Below, one piece after another: positions 1 through 9,640 of a stretch of DNA of 32,334 bases. The translations under genes were made by a program, and so were the position numbers. Numbering within the stretch: position 1 is the first letter of the stretch; every line of letters starts with the position of its first letter. Under the pieces are notes generated by a model. The model worked only from the letters and a program-made list of their open reading frames with translations, ran no database searches and was not told where the DNA came from. This DNA comes from Chara braunii (taxonomy: Eukaryota; Streptophyta; Charophyceae; Charales; Characeae): positions 388,066 through 420,399 of the forward strand of contig BFEA01000467.1 of assembly GCA_003427395.1 (NCBI GenBank), written 5' to 3'.

Positions 1-4
1 AGAG

Positions 5-45
<41 letters not shown>

Positions 46-53
46 TCTGTTGA

Positions 54-118
<65 letters not shown>
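1..118. repeat. (GA)n microsatellite with a duplicated interruption
   Basis: Two long GA runs (about 9-43 and 58-117) are each followed by the same short non-GA word, GAGGAATCTGT then T/C then GACG. So a unit of GA tract plus unique word was duplicated, rather than one tract simply being interrupted. No coding content. Confidence 0.9.
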
Positions 119-120
<2 letters not shown>

Positions 121-691
121 TCTGTCGACGTTTCAAGCGTGATACTGGGCGGGCAGTCTGCCTGAAGCAATTGCGTGGCTTGCCTTTTTTGTCGCGGTTA
201 GTGAGCTTTATTCGTGTTTTGACCGTGGAGAGTGTTCTTCGCTCCCTCCCCTCGCAGGGACGTTCTCTGCGTTGGAAGCATTCGCAGTTGTTAATCCGTT
301 GGGAATACTTTCCACCGACAGAAGATCAAAGGCGGGTTGGTTTCTATATATATATATAAATATATGCTCCCATACTCGTGAGGTTGATGGCGTTCCTCAC
401 ATGCACGAATCGCACGCCTTTCATCGATTTTTCGTACAAGTGCAATCCTACCTACGCTCCCCGATTTGGATTAAATTTGCTCTCTGTCACGATTATGGAA
501 AAACGAGCGTGCATATACGAATGTTAATTCTGCCAGTTGTTGCAGCATTAGTGTGCGGCTTCTGCTCATCGGATCAAGTGAATGATAGCGGAGGGCGGCA
601 GATGATGCACGACGAGCGACTGTTCAAGGAGCCAGCCAGGAAGAAGCGCCGCCTCATGGAGACGAAGATAGCAAGAAACGCCAGAGAATGA
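119..691. other. no gene recognised
   Basis: Open frames here are short, start at non-ATG codons and show no domain. A short (TA)n stretch lies at about 345-363. I see no RNA gene or TIR element. Confidence 0.5.
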
Positions 692-722
692 CCTCCCTCC
701 CTCCCTCCCTCTCTCCCTCCCT

Positions 723-754
<32 letters not shown>
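692..754. repeat. polypyrimidine (CCCT)n/(CT)n microsatellite
   Basis: CCCT-type repeats pass into pure CT repeats ending at 754. The Arg/Glu-repeat ORFs on the minus strand are a by-product of this tract. Confidence 0.9.
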
Positions 755-756
<2 letters not shown>

Positions 757-1642
757 GTCTGTTGTGTCTGCGGCGGAGCACGAAGTGAACCGTTGTATAG
801 ATCTGAAAGGTTCATCACGTGATCTGAAGATTGGCTTACAGACAATCGGCATGCAGGTGAGCCTGTATTATATTGCATGTCGAACAGTTCCCTGCTGCTG
901 CCCATTGGCCTTGTCGCCAAATGGAAGAATAGACAATCGTCACCGTTGGCTACGAGACGATCGTTACCGTAGACTACGCTCAGGCAATCCAATCTTCTTG
1001 GCGAATATCAAGTGAATCTCTGGTGGATCAGCTCCACTTCTCTATTGGGGGTCTATTTTGCGAACCTACCATCATGCGATCACAATCTAAAATGTAATGA
1101 GTTAGCGAGTCGACTGATTCCCTTTCCATCACTCTGTAAATGACCTCATCCACGTCCATCTATCCATCCATCCATCCATCCATCCGTTTATTCAGTCAGT
1201 TAGTCATTCGCTGTCAGTCGCTGATGATTGTCAAACGTTCGTCGATAATCACGAACGTTGAGGGGATTTGTATGATGGTGGAACACACCCGTTGGTACTG
1301 TTTATGTTTTTTGTTTGTTTGTTGTTCCTTGAAACAGGGGGGGATTTATGGTCACGGCTCTGTTCGAGAGCTGGTCTTTTTTTTTTTTTTTTTGTTTTCC
1401 TGGCGTCTGATATGTCAAATTTCGTATTAAGTTGCTGCGGTACCGAATAGCAGGTCTCTAACAGACGAATGGACTTCTAGAATGGTCTGTCATCCAAATA
1501 ATTGACTGAATCATGTGAAGAGAAAAGTCTCTGTGGCATCTTTTTCTTGTCTAAAGAAAGGGGTATAGACCCCTAACCTTAATGTACCCATCTGAGCGCT
1601 TTGGAATTTGACCTCGTATGATCTGTTTGTTTGTTGTTGTCG

Positions 1643-1673
<31 letters not shown>

Positions 1674-2114
1674 GGTTGCCTGTGTGTATCATTGAGCCAA
1701 TCTTTGGAGAATTTCGTTTGAAGGGTGGTGTCTATAACTATTACAAATATTGCAACAGTGATATGTATTTTTATTTATTTATTTATTTTTTTGGTCATTT
1801 GACGGACCAGCGAAGGAGGACGATGAGTATATATTGTCTACCGGACTGGTTTCGTCTCTTTTTTTTTTTTTTTTTTTCGGTCGACTGATTGGTCTCTTCG
1901 CTTTCTCTTCTCCATTGTTGGCTCGATGGCCTATGTGGCAACGACCTCTTTTCCTTTTTTTGTTCGTAATGATTTAATACAGTAAATTTTAATTATTATG
2001 TTTCCAAGTACTGTTTGTTTAAAAGACGGATCGCATTATGAGCATACATCATCTGTCGAATGATTCGTCGACCCATCGCCACGATCGCCCGATTATCAGC
2101 TGATGGATGAGATT
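755..2114. other. non-coding stretch with simple repeats
   Basis: No gene is supported. It contains an (ATCC)n array near 1160-1185, T runs at 1377-1393, 1643-1669 (27 T) and 1859-1877, and a (TTTA)n patch at about 1768-1790. The T runs could be retroposon tails on the minus strand, but I see no flanking duplication. Confidence 0.5.
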
Positions 2115-2128
2115 GGGGGGGGGGGGGG

Positions 2129-2160
<32 letters not shown>

Positions 2161-2161
2161 G
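2115..2161 (+). repeat. G14-TTTA-G29 homopolymer tract
   Basis: Fourteen G, then TTTA, then 29 G. The + strand could form a G-quadruplex. Exact lengths of such runs are often unreliable in assemblies. Confidence 0.85.
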
Positions 2162-2555
2162 ATTTGGGAGGAGGCGGAGCCGGAGGGGGAGGAGGTATTG
2201 GACCGGGGGTTTGGCTTTGTAAGGAGTGGGCTGCTGAGTGCCTTTAACTGGGCAGGTGCATCAACATGGGACTAGATTATGTGCATTGAATGCTCCGACG
2301 AGTATCACCCGAGAGGGAAACATGTAGGGCCTCGCTACTGTCGAAACGGAAAAAGTACGAGTGCACCTTCCTCAGGAAGTGGCGAGATGCATACGTTGAT
2401 ATTCGTAGTAACGGATGCATCTGGTCATCGCCGGCGGGAAAGGCAGGCATAGTTTTTGCACCTCTCTCGTGTGATACTCGCTTCGTCATTGCCACCCCAC
2501 TGTCTGTGGCACTCACCAAGGGGAAGGAAGGCATAGGTGAATTACTAAAACGGCC
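2162..2555. other. no gene recognised
   Basis: Purine-rich at the start (to about 2200), otherwise unique-looking. A 101-codon frame runs on into the TTA microsatellite and has no recognisable domain. Confidence 0.4.
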
Positions 2556-2609
2556 TCGCTTCATTTTTTATTATTATTATTATTATTTTTTTTAACAAAT
2601 TCGCTTCAT
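2556..2609 (-). mobile_element. AT-rich insertion flanked by a 9-bp direct repeat
   Basis: The word TCGCTTCAT occurs at 2556-2564 and again at 2601-2609. It brackets 36 bp made only of T runs, (TTA)n and a short AAC. Read on the minus strand the insert is A-rich with AATAAT repeats, like the tail of a retroposon with almost no body. The duplication lies in the terminal sequence of the neighbouring MITE. A replication-slippage origin is the alternative. Confidence 0.5.
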
Positions 2610-2710
2610 CACTCACCAAATGTGCAAAATGAAAATGGATCTTCCGCTTACACAGCCGCTATAGTTTTTGTCTTTTGTGCATTTGGTGAGTGGTGGCGCG
2701 AGGTCCTAAG
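2601..2710. mobile_element. foldback MITE, family Z copy 1
   Basis: The left arm near 2610-2629 (CACTCACCAAATGTGCAAAA) pairs with the right arm near 2672-2691 (TTTTGTGCATTTGGTGAGTG) with two mismatches. The ends are GGCCTCGCTTCA-like and GCGAGGTCC-like. Relatives lie at 3284, 3424, 4385 and 13791. No coding capacity; the size of about 110 bp fits a MITE. Confidence 0.65.
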
Positions 2711-3283
2711 GGCATACTCACACGAGGACGTTTTTAGTTAATTATTTGACGTGATTGCGGCCACATACATCCACATCTGGCTGTAAATGCGGTTAGATGC
2801 ATTTACTATAGTGCTAGTGTGAGTACGGCCCAAATGTGAGACGGAAGGAAAGATAGAAACGGGAGTCAGTGACTCGAATTTACTACTATGAATAATAATA
2901 ATAATAAGAATAATAATAATTTTACTAAGTGATGGGAGAGAGTCCTTCAATTTGGGAGACGGTTCTCCTCCTGACCTCCTCCCCCCCCCCCCCCCCCTGC
3001 TCCCCTTCTCGAAGAAAAAGTGTGCGGTGCGCCTGTAGGCGGAATATGTTCCCCTAAATAAATCGCGGGCTTACTTTCAAGGATCGCCAGGAGAAAAAAA
3101 TTCCGTTAGGCCCTTGAACGATGCGTTTATTTGCGTTCTGCCCCTCAAATAGCCGCCTAATGTCATCATGCCACATTTGCGTTTTGCCCCTAAAACAGCC
3201 GGCGGCTTTTACGGGTATATGCCTCTCCGACGTGGAATCTTTGCGAGTGGCCACTGTCGCAGGGCAGGGAAACTTTGCATCAT
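2711..3283. other. non-coding stretch with AAT repeat and C17 run
   Basis: An (AAT)n repeat at about 2889-2920 and an uninterrupted C17 run at 2981-2997. No gene recognised. Confidence 0.5.
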
Positions 3284-3395
3284 GGGCCTCGCTTCACTAC
3301 TCTCAAAGATTATGGCAGTGTATCTTTCCATGTTCTACCGGAAGATTCATTTCTCAGTTTGCACATTTGGTGAGTAGTGGAGCGATTCAGGCCCT
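3284..3395. mobile_element. foldback MITE, family Z copy 2 (most complete)
   Basis: It starts GGGCCTCGCTTCACTACTC and ends with the near-complement: the reverse complement of the right end reads AGGGCCTGAATCGCTCCACTACTC. The core has the family words GTGTATCTTTCCATGTTCT and GGAAGATTCAT. The flanking trinucleotides do not form a clear target-site duplication. Confidence 0.7.
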
Positions 3396-3423
3396 ATGCT
3401 CTCTATTGGTAATATACCAACAA

Positions 3424-3530
3424 GGCCCCCGCTGCACTACTCTGCACATGCACAAGAAACAAAAATATGGCGGTGTATCTTTCCACGTTCTAGCGGAAGA
3501 TTCATCCTCATTCCACGAATTCGCATCCAA
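3424..3530. mobile_element. MITE family Z copy 3 (one end degraded)
   Basis: It shares GGCGGTGTATCTTTCCACG, a GCGGAAGATTCATCC-type core and a CACTACTC-type left end with the other family members. The right inverted end is not recognisable. Confidence 0.55.
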
Positions 3531-3905
3531 GCGGCGAATGACTAAAGCATTGTTGGGATGTTCTTTCAGCGGTCGCGTTTGCTTGACATATCATCTGATC
3601 TCATTATCGATGACATCAACGGCCCCAGGAAATTCTGAACTATCTTCTCTTGTTTCATTCATGTGGAAATTCGAACTCGTTTTCGATTTATGGATATACC
3701 AACTGAACGAGGCCCGTTGGTCGAGTTTGTGTACGAGGATGTCCGCACATCGTGCCGGTCGAAATTGTGCGTGCTGTAACTTACGAAGATGTTCGCATGT
3801 GAGAAAAAAGCCCCTCTTTCTTTGTCTCCCTCTCTGCCTACGTTTTACTGGGTAGTTCTCTATGGATTTTTATTTTTTTTTAATTTGTTTTTTAATTTTT
3901 TTTTT
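3531..3905. other. no gene recognised
   Basis: Ends in a T-rich block (about 3868-3905). The 244-codon frame that runs through this region starts in MITE copy 2's flank and crosses two MITE copies, so it is unlikely to be a gene. Confidence 0.5.
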
Positions 3906-4166
3906 AGAGAGAGAGAGAGAGAGGGAGAGAGATGTCTCATTATCGAACTGGGAAGCCCAAGGCCAGCTGGATTCGAAATTGGGCCTGTCGATATCAAGAG
4001 TTTCATGGATGTAAAGGACAATAGCCTTCAGGTATCATCGAGAGAGAGAGAGAGAGAGAGGTTTCATTATCAAACTGGGAAGCCCCAGGGCAGCAGGATT
4101 CGAAATTGGGCCTGTCGATGTCAAGAGTTACATGGGTGTAAAGGACGATGGCCTTCAGGTATCATC
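3906..4166. repeat. tandem duplication of a (GA)n-headed unit
   Basis: Two units (3906-4039 and 4040-4166) each begin with a (GA)n tract. Each continues TCATTATC, AAACTGGGAAGCCC-like, GGATTCGAAATTGGGCC and ends CTTCAGGTATCATC. They differ by scattered substitutions and by GA length. Confidence 0.85.
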
Positions 4167-4384
4167 ATCGAATCCACGTCCCGGGGGCAATTCAGAATTT
4201 GAACTCATGACAGGTCTGTTAAAGAACAGGTACATGAGTGTACTACGGTAGTAAGCCATATGGCTGGGTCGGGAACAAATCGTCATCGAACTGATGTTCA
4301 CGAGCCCTGGTGATATTTACCTTTTCTGTATGGGCAACGGCCTTGAGCATTTTGCCACTAGCTGCACCTCCCATCTCCGTCCCC

Positions 4385-4490
4385 CGGCAGTGTCTACGGG
4401 CCTCCCTCCACGACTGTTCACACGCACAAATGACAAACATTTGGGGGTGTATCTTTCCATTTTCTAGCTGAAGATTCATTCTCATTCTGC
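4385..4490. mobile_element. MITE family Z copy 4 (partial)
   Basis: It contains GGGTGTATCTTTCCATTTTC and AAGATTCATTCTCATT from the family core. Its right part coincides with the left edge of the large duplication (copy A), so the duplicated block begins inside a MITE. Confidence 0.5.
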
Positions 4491-4555
4491 CCATCAAGAC
4501 TGGTTCCAAAAAAAAAAAAGCGTAGGGGAGCGAGGGCCTATGGCTAGCCCTCCCA

Positions 4556-4558
<3 letters not shown>

Positions 4559-4629
<71 letters not shown>
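4559..4629. repeat. (CT)n(CA)n compound microsatellite, copy A
   Basis: CT repeats to 4600, then CA repeats to about 4629. The same compound tract lies at the same place in copy B. The minus-strand Val-Cys and Arg-Glu repeat ORFs are artefacts of it. Confidence 0.9.
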
Positions 4630-4630
<1 letters not shown>

Positions 4631-4896
4631 ATAACCACGATGGGCAAGGATCGAACAGGGGGAGCAAGCCAGCAATCTAGTAGGTTGGCACCAGGAGGTA
4701 TAGAACTGACCAGCTCCAGGTAATTGAGAGTTATTTGATTGGTCCAAGTTTAGCAGGATTCGCACTCAGGTCAGGTCTCTTAGGGCCTACTTGCACACCC
4801 GTGGCATTGCAGATTTCGAAATCCCTGTTTTGGTGGAATGCTGCCCCGCCCGGTCACAGAGCGGAAACAAATAAAAAAGGACATGAACTGGACTTA

Positions 4897-5247
4897 GGGC
4901 CTCGTTAGACCCTCCTTGGAAATCCGATTTTTAAGAAATTGGCGGCGTTACACCCCGTCCTAAGTCACCAAATTCCTTGAATAACTCACCAAATTCCTTG
5001 AACGAATGTGAAAACGTTCCCGAGAAATTCCTTGGGTTCCTTGGAATCCCTAAGCAAAACATCCTTGGATAAAGGGGTCCTTGCGAGGTCCCTTGGTGTA
5101 AAGGAGCCACCCCGTCCTAATTCACCAAATTCCTTCAAAGAACGTGAAAACACTCCCGAGAGATTCCTTGGATTCCGTGGAATCCCTAGGCAAAACATCC
5201 TTGGATTCAAGGGGTCCTTGCGAGGTCCCTTGGGTTAAAGGAGCTGC
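4897..5247. repeat. GGGCCTCG-headed repeat with two 157-bp units, copy A
   Basis: It begins GGGCCTCGTTAGACCCTCC after TTA. Two tandem units follow, each starting CACCCCGTCCTAA (4951 and 5108; period 157). Both are full of CCTTGG words and contain CCCGAGAAATTCC/CCCGAGAGATTCC and CGAGGTCCCTTGG. A relative in the opposite orientation lies at 11079-11221. Non-coding; probably MITE-derived. Confidence 0.75.
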
Positions 5248-5580
5248 GATTGATGGAGTGTTCTGGAGCGAGCGCCCGCAGGAGAAATTGGAGTCGATGT
5301 TGGTGCATAGGTCGTCCGTGGTCCATTGGGCGGACATCGTCGGCCTCTAGTACCCGACGGGCTGCCAACGGCCTTCCACCGTTACTTTTGGTGTGGAAAT
5401 GCGTGAGGAGCCATGATTGACGGAGTGTTCTGGAGCGAGCGCCCACAGGAGAAATTGGTGTCAATGTTGGTGCACAGGTTGTCCCTGGTCCATTGGCCGG
5501 AAATCGTCGGCCTCCAGTACGCGACGGGCTGCGACCGGCCTCCACCGTTACTTTTGGTGCGGAAATGCGTGAGGGTGGTT
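5248..5580. repeat. tandem dimer, 167-bp units, copy A
   Basis: Two units start GATTGATGGAGTGTTCTGG (5248) and GATTGACGGAGTGTTCTGG (5415). Each runs through GAGAAATTGG, ACATCGTCGGCC-like and CCGTTACTTTTGGTG to GAAATGCGTGAGG. The same dimer with the same period is in copy B. Confidence 0.85.
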
Positions 5581-5789
5581 CTCAGCTGCAAGGCGCTGCT
5601 TCACAGCGCGGGTTTTTCGTGCCCGCGTTGCCGGTCGTGGTATCCAACTGTCAAATTTTTCAACTTTTGTACAAGCGGTATTGAAGCACTTCTGGCCGAT
5701 TGCAGTCATCTGCGTAGCGTGTTTTGTCAGCTATTGTCGGGTGCATTGATGCAAGCTTTGTTTGGTACACGCCTCGTGTGCTGTGATTC

Positions 5790-6326
5790 ATGGCAGACAT
5801 CCTCCGATGGTTCCCGCTCCTGTTGCTGGCCACTCTTCTCTTGCTCGTTGTCATGTTCTTCCACGTGTGCATCATTGTGCGGGGTCCTCGCAGCAGACGG
5901 AAACGACGACTGGTGAGGAAGACGGCGATAGACAGGCGTGAACCCACCTGCAGACAACCGGCCTGTGCCATCGACTACTCCACTCCAGAACCGGCAGTCG
6001 ATGCGCGTCATGTAGGCACGCATGACCCGACTTTGTATAGTCATCTCCCACCTCACGAGCAGCTGTTACCGCCAGATCCCGAAGAGGAATGGGTGGACGA
6101 TCTATCCCGCACTCTGCCTCTGGGGAGCGGATCGGCGCAGGACTGGATGGGGAGCCATTGTAGACAATGGGAGGCGGTGACAAGTCGTCATTCGTTCTCT
6201 GCTCTGCTAGAGGACGGTATCGGTGGAGGCGATATGGAGATTGTGGACTTGCATTTTGGCTTGTCAAGCTGGAGTGCTGCAGCAGCTACACACACACTTG
6301 TACGTTCAACACAGTGCCTGGCGTGA
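5790..6326 (+). CDS. ORF of unknown function with one membrane-type segment (copy A)
   Basis: The frame starts at an ATG and runs 178 residues. Residues about 8-31 are strongly hydrophobic (a run of Leu/Val/Phe) and are followed by an Arg/Lys cluster near 32-43, as in a single-pass membrane anchor. Residues about 95-105 are acidic (EEEWVDD). A GGGDMEIVDL-HFGL patch lies near 146-160. The corresponding frame in copy B encodes nearly the same protein, so this is probably the real coding strand. The TGA stop at 6324-6326 aligns with CGA in copy B, so copy A is probably truncated by a C-to-T change. The acidic/FGL patch resembles, from memory and weakly, N-terminal parts of Myb-like ORF1 proteins of plant PIF/Harbinger elements; no Myb domain is present. 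No promoter was recognised. Confidence 0.45.
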   Translation: MADILRWFPLLLLATLLLLVVMFFHVCIIVRGPRSRRKRRLVRKTAIDRREPTCRQPACAIDYSTPEPAVDARHVGTHDPTLYSHLPPHEQLLPPDPEEEWVDDLSRTLPLGSGSAQDWMGSHCRQWEAVTSRHSFSALLEDGIGGGDMEIVDLHFGLSSWSAAAATHTLVRSTQCLA

Positions 6327-6606
6327 GCATCGGCCAAACGACTATGCATGGTGGAAGGTCTTGTCTGCAAGGTGCGAGCGGGATCGCACCCAATGGCATG
6401 GTGCACTGCAGCAGAAGTGCAAAATGTATTCTGACAATGACACAATCGGGTGCCTCCATCACTTGTTGCATGATCTGCCTTTGCTTGTGAATGGACAGTC
6501 TCATCTTCAGGCGAGCTGTTGTTCTCTCAATGCGATAACGAATGGCGACGGTTGACACAGCTGCAACCACCGCATTTCTCTCCAAAGTCATCAATGCATT
6601 CGCACC
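6286..6606 (-). CDS. convergent minus-strand ORF, unknown (copy A)
   Basis: The frame is also open upstream to about 6744. A plausible ATG at 6591-6589 begins MTLERNAVVAAV. It is followed by a mildly hydrophobic stretch and an Arg-rich segment (RYRIERTTARLKMRL), then CVIVRIHFALLLQC. Copy B keeps the same frame open (9488-10375). Its tail overlaps the 3' end of the plus-strand ORF, so at most one strand is coding in the overlap. If both starts are real, the arrangement is two converging ORF 5' ends, as left by an internal deletion of a two-gene DNA transposon. No family could be assigned. Confidence 0.25.
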   Translation of the reverse strand, partial: GANALMTLERNAVVAAVSTVAIRYRIERTTARLKMRLSIHKQRQIMQQVMEAPDCVIVRIHFALLLQCTMPLGAIPLAPCRQDLPPCIVVWPMLTPGTVLNVQVCV

Positions 6607-6766
6607 GCCCCGCACCTCTCCCTCCATGTTCATGACGTGAAATGCGCAAATGCCCAACACTCTTTCACTCACTGGCGCCCTCGTCCCGTTGTCTCCACGT
6701 GGACAGGGATGGTGGCAGCACTCTCCACGCTTCACAAATTCCACGTTTTACGCAATCGTGACGTGC

Positions 6767-6880
6767 CACAGGATTGTCACGGGCGGCTGGAAGACGAATG
6801 TGTCACGTGGACGGGGATGGTGGCTCAGCTATGGCGGGCCACAGGATTGTCACGGGCGGCCCGAAGACGAATGTGGAACC
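6767..6880. repeat. short tandem repeat (about 71 bp period) in copy A
   Basis: CCACAGGATTGTCACGGGCG followed by GAAGACGAATGTG occurs at about 6767 and 6838, separated by a GTGGACGGGGATGGTGGC segment. The same arrangement is in copy B near 9974-10090. Confidence 0.7.
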
Positions 6881-6920
6881 CGTTAGCGACGTTGTGACGA
6901 ACCGATTTCTGTTCCGTGGG

Positions 6921-7556
6921 ATTTTCTGTGCGGTAGCAACGAGGGGTCCTAAGCTGGGAAGGATGGGCCAATTACGGGAGATCGGGATCTGAGGGAAATT
7001 GCATCAGTGTCCTCGCTTTTTCAGATGGCTGGGTTCAGGCCTAAGGAAGTCCCGGGGATAATTGATGGGCGATGCGCAACCGCAAGCGCGCGAATGATTC
7101 TGGTTGACGACATTCCTTTTCGTTTTCTGCTGTTGGATTTTAGGCGCGGAGACCGCGCGGGAATTTTCGCTTCGTTCTTTTGAATCGTCTTTTGAATTTT
7201 GTTGAGCCCTGATGGCTCTCGAAATTTCGGATTTTCCTTTCGGGAATTGTGCTTTTCGTTTTTCGGCATTAGATAGGAATTTAGGAATTTTGCAATTAGG
7301 ATTTTCTTTTGCCGCGCGACGCTTTTTTGCTTACGCACTTCTTTGTGCGGCTGCAACGGAACTCTGATTAGTCGGCGCCTTTAATCGTGTGTGTAACTGT
7401 AATTTTGGGCGGGCGCCATTGTAACTGTATCCTTCTTCTTGAACTTCGTCTTTCCCGCTTTCGCTTTTTCTCTTGCTGTGCCTAGCTAGCCCACAGACTG
7501 CATGCTCGGATCGATGCGTGGAGAGAGGCTACGTCCCCCACGCCGCGATCTGGCCA
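6921..7556. other. spacer between duplication copies; no gene recognised
   Basis: About 640 bp not shared with the duplicated block. T-rich on the + strand from about 7110 to 7330 and containing words such as GAATTTTGCAATTAGGATT. The 111-codon Lys/Arg-rich minus-strand frame is a consequence of that composition. No TIR seen. Confidence 0.4.
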
Positions 7557-7638
7557 TTTTCATTTTGCCCATCAAGAATGGTTCCAAAAAAAAAAAAAAG
7601 AGTAGGGGAGCGAGGGCCTATGGCTAGCACTCCCTCAT

Positions 7639-7639
7639 A

Positions 7640-7700
<61 letters not shown>

Positions 7701-7704
7701 ACAC
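7639..7704. repeat. (CT)n(CA)n compound microsatellite, copy B
   Basis: Same compound tract as at 4559 but with a shorter CT part and one interrupted CA part (CACAGACACACAC). Confidence 0.9.
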
Positions 7705-7943
7705 TCGTAACCGCGATGAGCAAGGATCCAACAGGGGGAGCAAACCAGCAATCTAGTAGGTTGGCGCCAGGAGGTATAGAACTGACCAGCTCCAGGTAAT
7801 TCAGAGTTATTTGATTGGTCCAAGTTCAGCAGGATTCGCACTCAGGTCAGGTCTCGTAGGGCCTACTTGCACACCCGTGGCATTGCAGATTTCGCAATCC
7901 CTCTCTTGGTGGAATGCTGCCCCGCCCGGTCGCACAGCTGGAG

Positions 7944-8132
7944 CAAATAAAAAAGGACATGAACTGGACTTAGGGCCTCGTTAGACCCTCCTTGGAAATC
8001 TGCGACCAAATAAAAAAGGACATGAACTGGACTTAGGGCCTCGTTAGACCCTCCTTGGAAATCCCCGACCAAATAAAAAAGGACATGAACTGGACTTAGG
8101 GCCCCGTTAGACCCTCCTTGGAAATCCGATTT
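7944..8132. repeat. 63-bp tandem triplication, copy B only
   Basis: CAAATAAAAAAGGACATGAA starts at 7944, 8007 and 8070. Each unit continues through GGGCCTCGTTAGACC or GGGCCCCGTTAGACC. Copy A has a single unit at about 4868. The unit spans the junction between unique sequence and the GGGCCTCG repeat head. Confidence 0.9.
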
Positions 8133-8152
8133 TTAAGAAATTGGCGTCGTTA

Positions 8153-8450
8153 CACCCCGTCCTAATTCACCAAATTCCTTGAATAACTCACCAAATTCCT
8201 TGAACGAATGTGAAAATGTTCCCGAGAGATTCCTTGGGTTCCTTGGAATCCCTAGGCAAAACATCCTTGGATTCAAGGGGTCCTTGCGAGGTCCCTTGGT
8301 TTAAAGGAGCCACCCCGTCCTAATTCACCAAATTCCTTGAAAGAATGTGAAAACGCTCCCGAGAGATTTCTTGGGTTTCGTGGAATCCCTAGGCAAAACG
8401 TCCTTGGATTCAAGGGGTCCTTGCGAGGTCCCTTGGGTTAAAGGAGCTGC
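8153..8450. repeat. two CACCCCGTCC units, copy B
   Basis: Units begin at 8153 and 8311 (period 158) and match those at 4951 and 5108 with scattered changes. Confidence 0.8.
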
Positions 8451-8782
8451 GATTGATGGAGTGTTCTGGAGCGAGCACCCACAGGAGAAATTGGAGTCGA
8501 TGTTGGTGCACAGGTCGTCCATGGTCCATTGGGTGGACATCGTCGGCCTCTAGTACCTGACGGGCTGCCAAAGGCCTTCCACCATTACTTTTGGTGCGGA
8601 AATGCGTGAGGAGTTGTGATTGACGGTGTGTTCTGGAGCGAGCGCCCACAAGAGAAATTGGACTCGATGTTGGTGCACAGGTTGTCCTTGGTCCATTGGC
8701 CGGACATCGTCGGCCTCCAGTACCCGACAGGCTGCGACCGGCCTCCACCGTTACTTTTGGTGTGGAAATGCGTGAGGGTGGT
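8451..8782. repeat. tandem dimer, 167-bp units, copy B
   Basis: Starts GATTGATGGAGTG (8451) and GATTGACGGTGTG (8618). Same period and content as 5248-5580. Confidence 0.85.
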
Positions 8783-8996
8783 TCTTCAGCTGCAAGGCGC
8801 TTCACAACGCGGGGTTTTTCATGCCCGCGTTCAAGTTGCCGGCCGTGGTATCCAACTGTCAAATTTTTCAATTTTTGTACAAGCGGTATTGAAGCACTTC
8901 TGGCCGATTGCAGTCATCTGCGTAGCGTGTTTTGTCGGCTATTGTCGGGTGCATGATGCAAGCTTTGTTTGGTACACGCCTCGTGTGTTGCGATTC

Positions 8997-9640
8997 ATGG
9001 CAGACGTCCTCCGATGGTTCCCGTTCCTGTTGCTGGCCACTCTTCTCCTGTTCGTTGTCGTGTTCTTCCACGTGTGCATCATTGTGTGGGGTCCTCACAG
9101 CAGACGGAAACGACGAATGGTGAGGAAGACGGCGATGGACAGGTGTGAACCCACCAGCAGACAACCGGCCTGTGCCATCGACTACTCCACTCCAGAACCG
9201 GCAGTCGCGTCGTGTAGGCACGCATGACCCGACGTTGTATAGTCATTGCCAACCTCACGAGCAGCTGTTACCGCCAGATCCCGAAGAGGAATGGGTGGAT
9301 GATCTATCCCACACTCTGCCTCTGAGGAGCGGATCGGCGCAGGACTGGATGGGGAACCATCGTAGACAATGGGAGGCGGTGACAAGTCGTCATTCATTCT
9401 TTGCTCTGCTAGAGGACGGTATCGGTGGAGGCGATATGGAGATTGTGGACTTGGATTTTGGCTTGTCAAGCGGGAGTGCTGCAGCAGCTACACACACACT
9501 TGTACGTTCAACACAGTGCCTGGCGCGAGCGTCGGCCAAACGACTATGCATGGTGGAAGGTCTTGTCTGCAAGGTGCGAGGGGGATCGCACCCAATGGCA
9601 TGGCGCACTGCCGCAGAATTGCAAAATGAATTATGACAAC
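8997..9640 (+). pseudogene. ORF of unknown function, frameshifted (copy B)
   Basis: The counterpart of the ORF at 5790. The ATG is at 8997-8999 and the frame is also open upstream to 8616. The hydrophobic segment and basic cluster are kept. Near 9206-9214 the sequence is 5 nt shorter than copy A, which breaks the frame: the first frame stops at 9227, while the acidic and GGGDMEIVDL part continues in another frame to a stop after about 9636. That second frame reads through the place where copy A has its TGA (here CGA at 9526-9528) and adds about 37 residues. So the two copies carry different lesions in the same ancestral ORF. Confidence 0.5.

Larger units (their letters stand above)
4478..6920. 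repeat. large direct duplication, copy A
   Basis: This block recurs at 7557-10136 in the same order and orientation, with scattered substitutions and small indels. It contains in order: an A12 run, a (CT)n(CA)n microsatellite, a GGGCCTCG-type repeat head, two 157-bp units, two 167-bp units, a plus-strand ORF and a convergent minus-strand ORF. Edges are by eye, good to about 20-40 bp. No TIR or target duplication was found at the outer ends. Confidence 0.85.

Noticed and set aside
1643-1669. Minus-strand retroposon tail (T27)
   Set aside because: No poly(A) signal on the minus strand next to it and no flanking direct repeat. Treated as a homopolymer.
3121-3855. 244-residue plus-strand ORF as a gene
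   Set aside because: It starts and runs through two MITE copies and their flanks, and no domain or codon pattern supports it.
4243-4765. Val-Cys and Arg-Glu repeat ORFs
   Set aside because: They are translations of (CT)n(CA)n microsatellites; the same artefact recurs at 7529-7799 and 566-852.
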